From Candidatus Methanovirga basalitermitum (GTDB lineage Archaea; Methanobacteriota; Methanobacteria; Methanobacteriales; Methanobacteriaceae), in contig JAISZW010000062.1 in assembly GCA_031284445.1 (NCBI GenBank), positions 1 to 6,359 on the forward strand: a stretch of DNA of 6,359 nucleotides. Direction: 5' to 3'. The notes under the pieces are model-generated. The model was given only the letters and a program-made list of their open reading frames with translations, searched no databases and was not told the origin of the DNA. This document shows, piece after piece, positions 5,787-6,359 of the stretch. A program made the translations under genes and the position numbers. Positions within the stretch are counted from its first letter, which is position 1. The number at the start of each line of letters is the position of its first letter.

Positions 5787-6359
5787 TTATAGTTTATTAT
5801 AGTTGCTTGTTTTTGCAATTTCATGTGGTTTTTTACTGATTTTTATGAATTTTTCCATGGAGGTGTTAGTTTTATAGATTGTTATTTTGTTGCTGAATCC
5901 TAATTTTTCTTCGGTTGATTTGCTTTAGCATGGTTTTGAATGTCCAAGTTATTTTCCATCGCCCGCCTTGTCGTGGTATGCTGGTCTACTGGATGTAAAT
6001 CCAAATATTGACTAGTAGAAGACTTAATCTTATGTATAAAAGCCTTCGTTCTGGTTTTTTGTACTGGTATGTGTTCGTACCTTTGGTTCATCAGTCTGTA
6101 GCTTGATTCTATTGCAGACGTTTTCTATACTCCTTAAATATGTTTTTTAAAGGGATATCAACATCATATACCGCATATGCAAAGTGTTTTATTCCATCCC
6201 GATTATATTTTCTTTTAGAGTATTTAACCAGCACATTATAAAATGTAGCTTCATTATCCCTTTGAATGCATAGTATACTCTGTAGAATAACTTTTTTCCA
6301 GTTAATAGGTTAGTATTACTCCCACGGGATCCTTTTTTTTACACAAGGTATAATAAAAG
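5787..6359 (-). pseudogene. Degenerate IS4-superfamily (ISH3-like) DDE transposase, partial at the window edge
   Basis: Read on the minus strand, homologous pieces lie in alternating frames. At 6300-6118 the text reads VLVKYSKRKYNRDGIKHFAY, then AVYDVDIPLKNIFKEYRKR. After a one-base loss near 6117, AIESSYRLMNQ follows (6115-6083), then VRTHTSTKN (6080-6054), then PERRLLYIRLSLLLVNIW (from 6054), IYIQ and a TAG at 5988-5986 where Trp is likely expected, then TSIPRQGGRWKITWTFKTML. The tail, EEKLGFSNKITIYKTNT through KISKKPHEIAKTSNYNKL, is in another frame and ends at the TAA of 5789-5787. EYRKR with AIESSYRLMN forms the Y-R-E signature of the IS4 superfamily, carrying the last catalytic Glu. At least four frameshifts and one nonsense codon show that it is inactive. 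The N-terminal part lies beyond the window. The family call rests on recognised motif style, so ISH3 and ISM1/ISNCY-type are both possible. Confidence 0.8.

Noticed and set aside
1..6359. tRNA, rRNA, CRISPR array or known riboswitch
   Set aside because: I looked for T-loop-like GGTTCGAAT motifs, regularly spaced repeats and GC-rich structured blocks, and found none.

Overview
The window is strongly AT-rich. Its three clear housekeeping genes are archaeal: purO (archaeal-type IMP cyclohydrolase), cofE and cofD (coenzyme F420 biosynthesis). Poly-purine BRE/TATA-like boxes, GGTG-type ribosome binding sites and oligo-T ends also fit. Together these point to a low-GC methanogen of the Methanobacteriales, most likely Methanobrevibacter or Methanosphaera. 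That assignment is an inference from gene content and base composition, not a database match.

Left part (1-2465) is accessory and decayed. It opens with the 3' end of an unidentified, apparently frameshifted gene. A gene-poor stretch follows that carries repeated transposon-end-like motifs of the form GGCTSTGTYAA, a hairpin, a 17-bp direct repeat and a terminator-like hairpin. Next is an intact gene on the minus strand for an Rpn-type PD-(D/E)XK nuclease (817-1656). A second gene-poor stretch holds another copy of the end motif (1970) and a 128-bp element with 14-bp terminal inverted repeats (2178-2305).

Middle part (2381-5246) starts with a good archaeal promoter in front of a broken ribbon-helix-helix (CopG-like) gene (2466-2758). 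The housekeeping block purO, cofE and cofD follows, all on the plus strand, and ends in an oligo-T terminator. CofD joins the activated phospholactate-type side group to FO to make F420-0, and CofE then adds the gamma-linked glutamates. The two lie next to each other and are probably co-transcribed. PurO performs the last step of IMP synthesis and probably has its own promoter.

Right part (5247-6359) contains no intact gene. About 540 bases hold nothing recognisable. They are followed by a heavily frameshifted remnant of an IS4-superfamily (ISH3-like) DDE transposase on the minus strand, which runs off the window edge.

I see no defence island, CRISPR array, RNA gene or clearly new system. 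The most interesting material is the set of small non-coding inverted-repeat elements.
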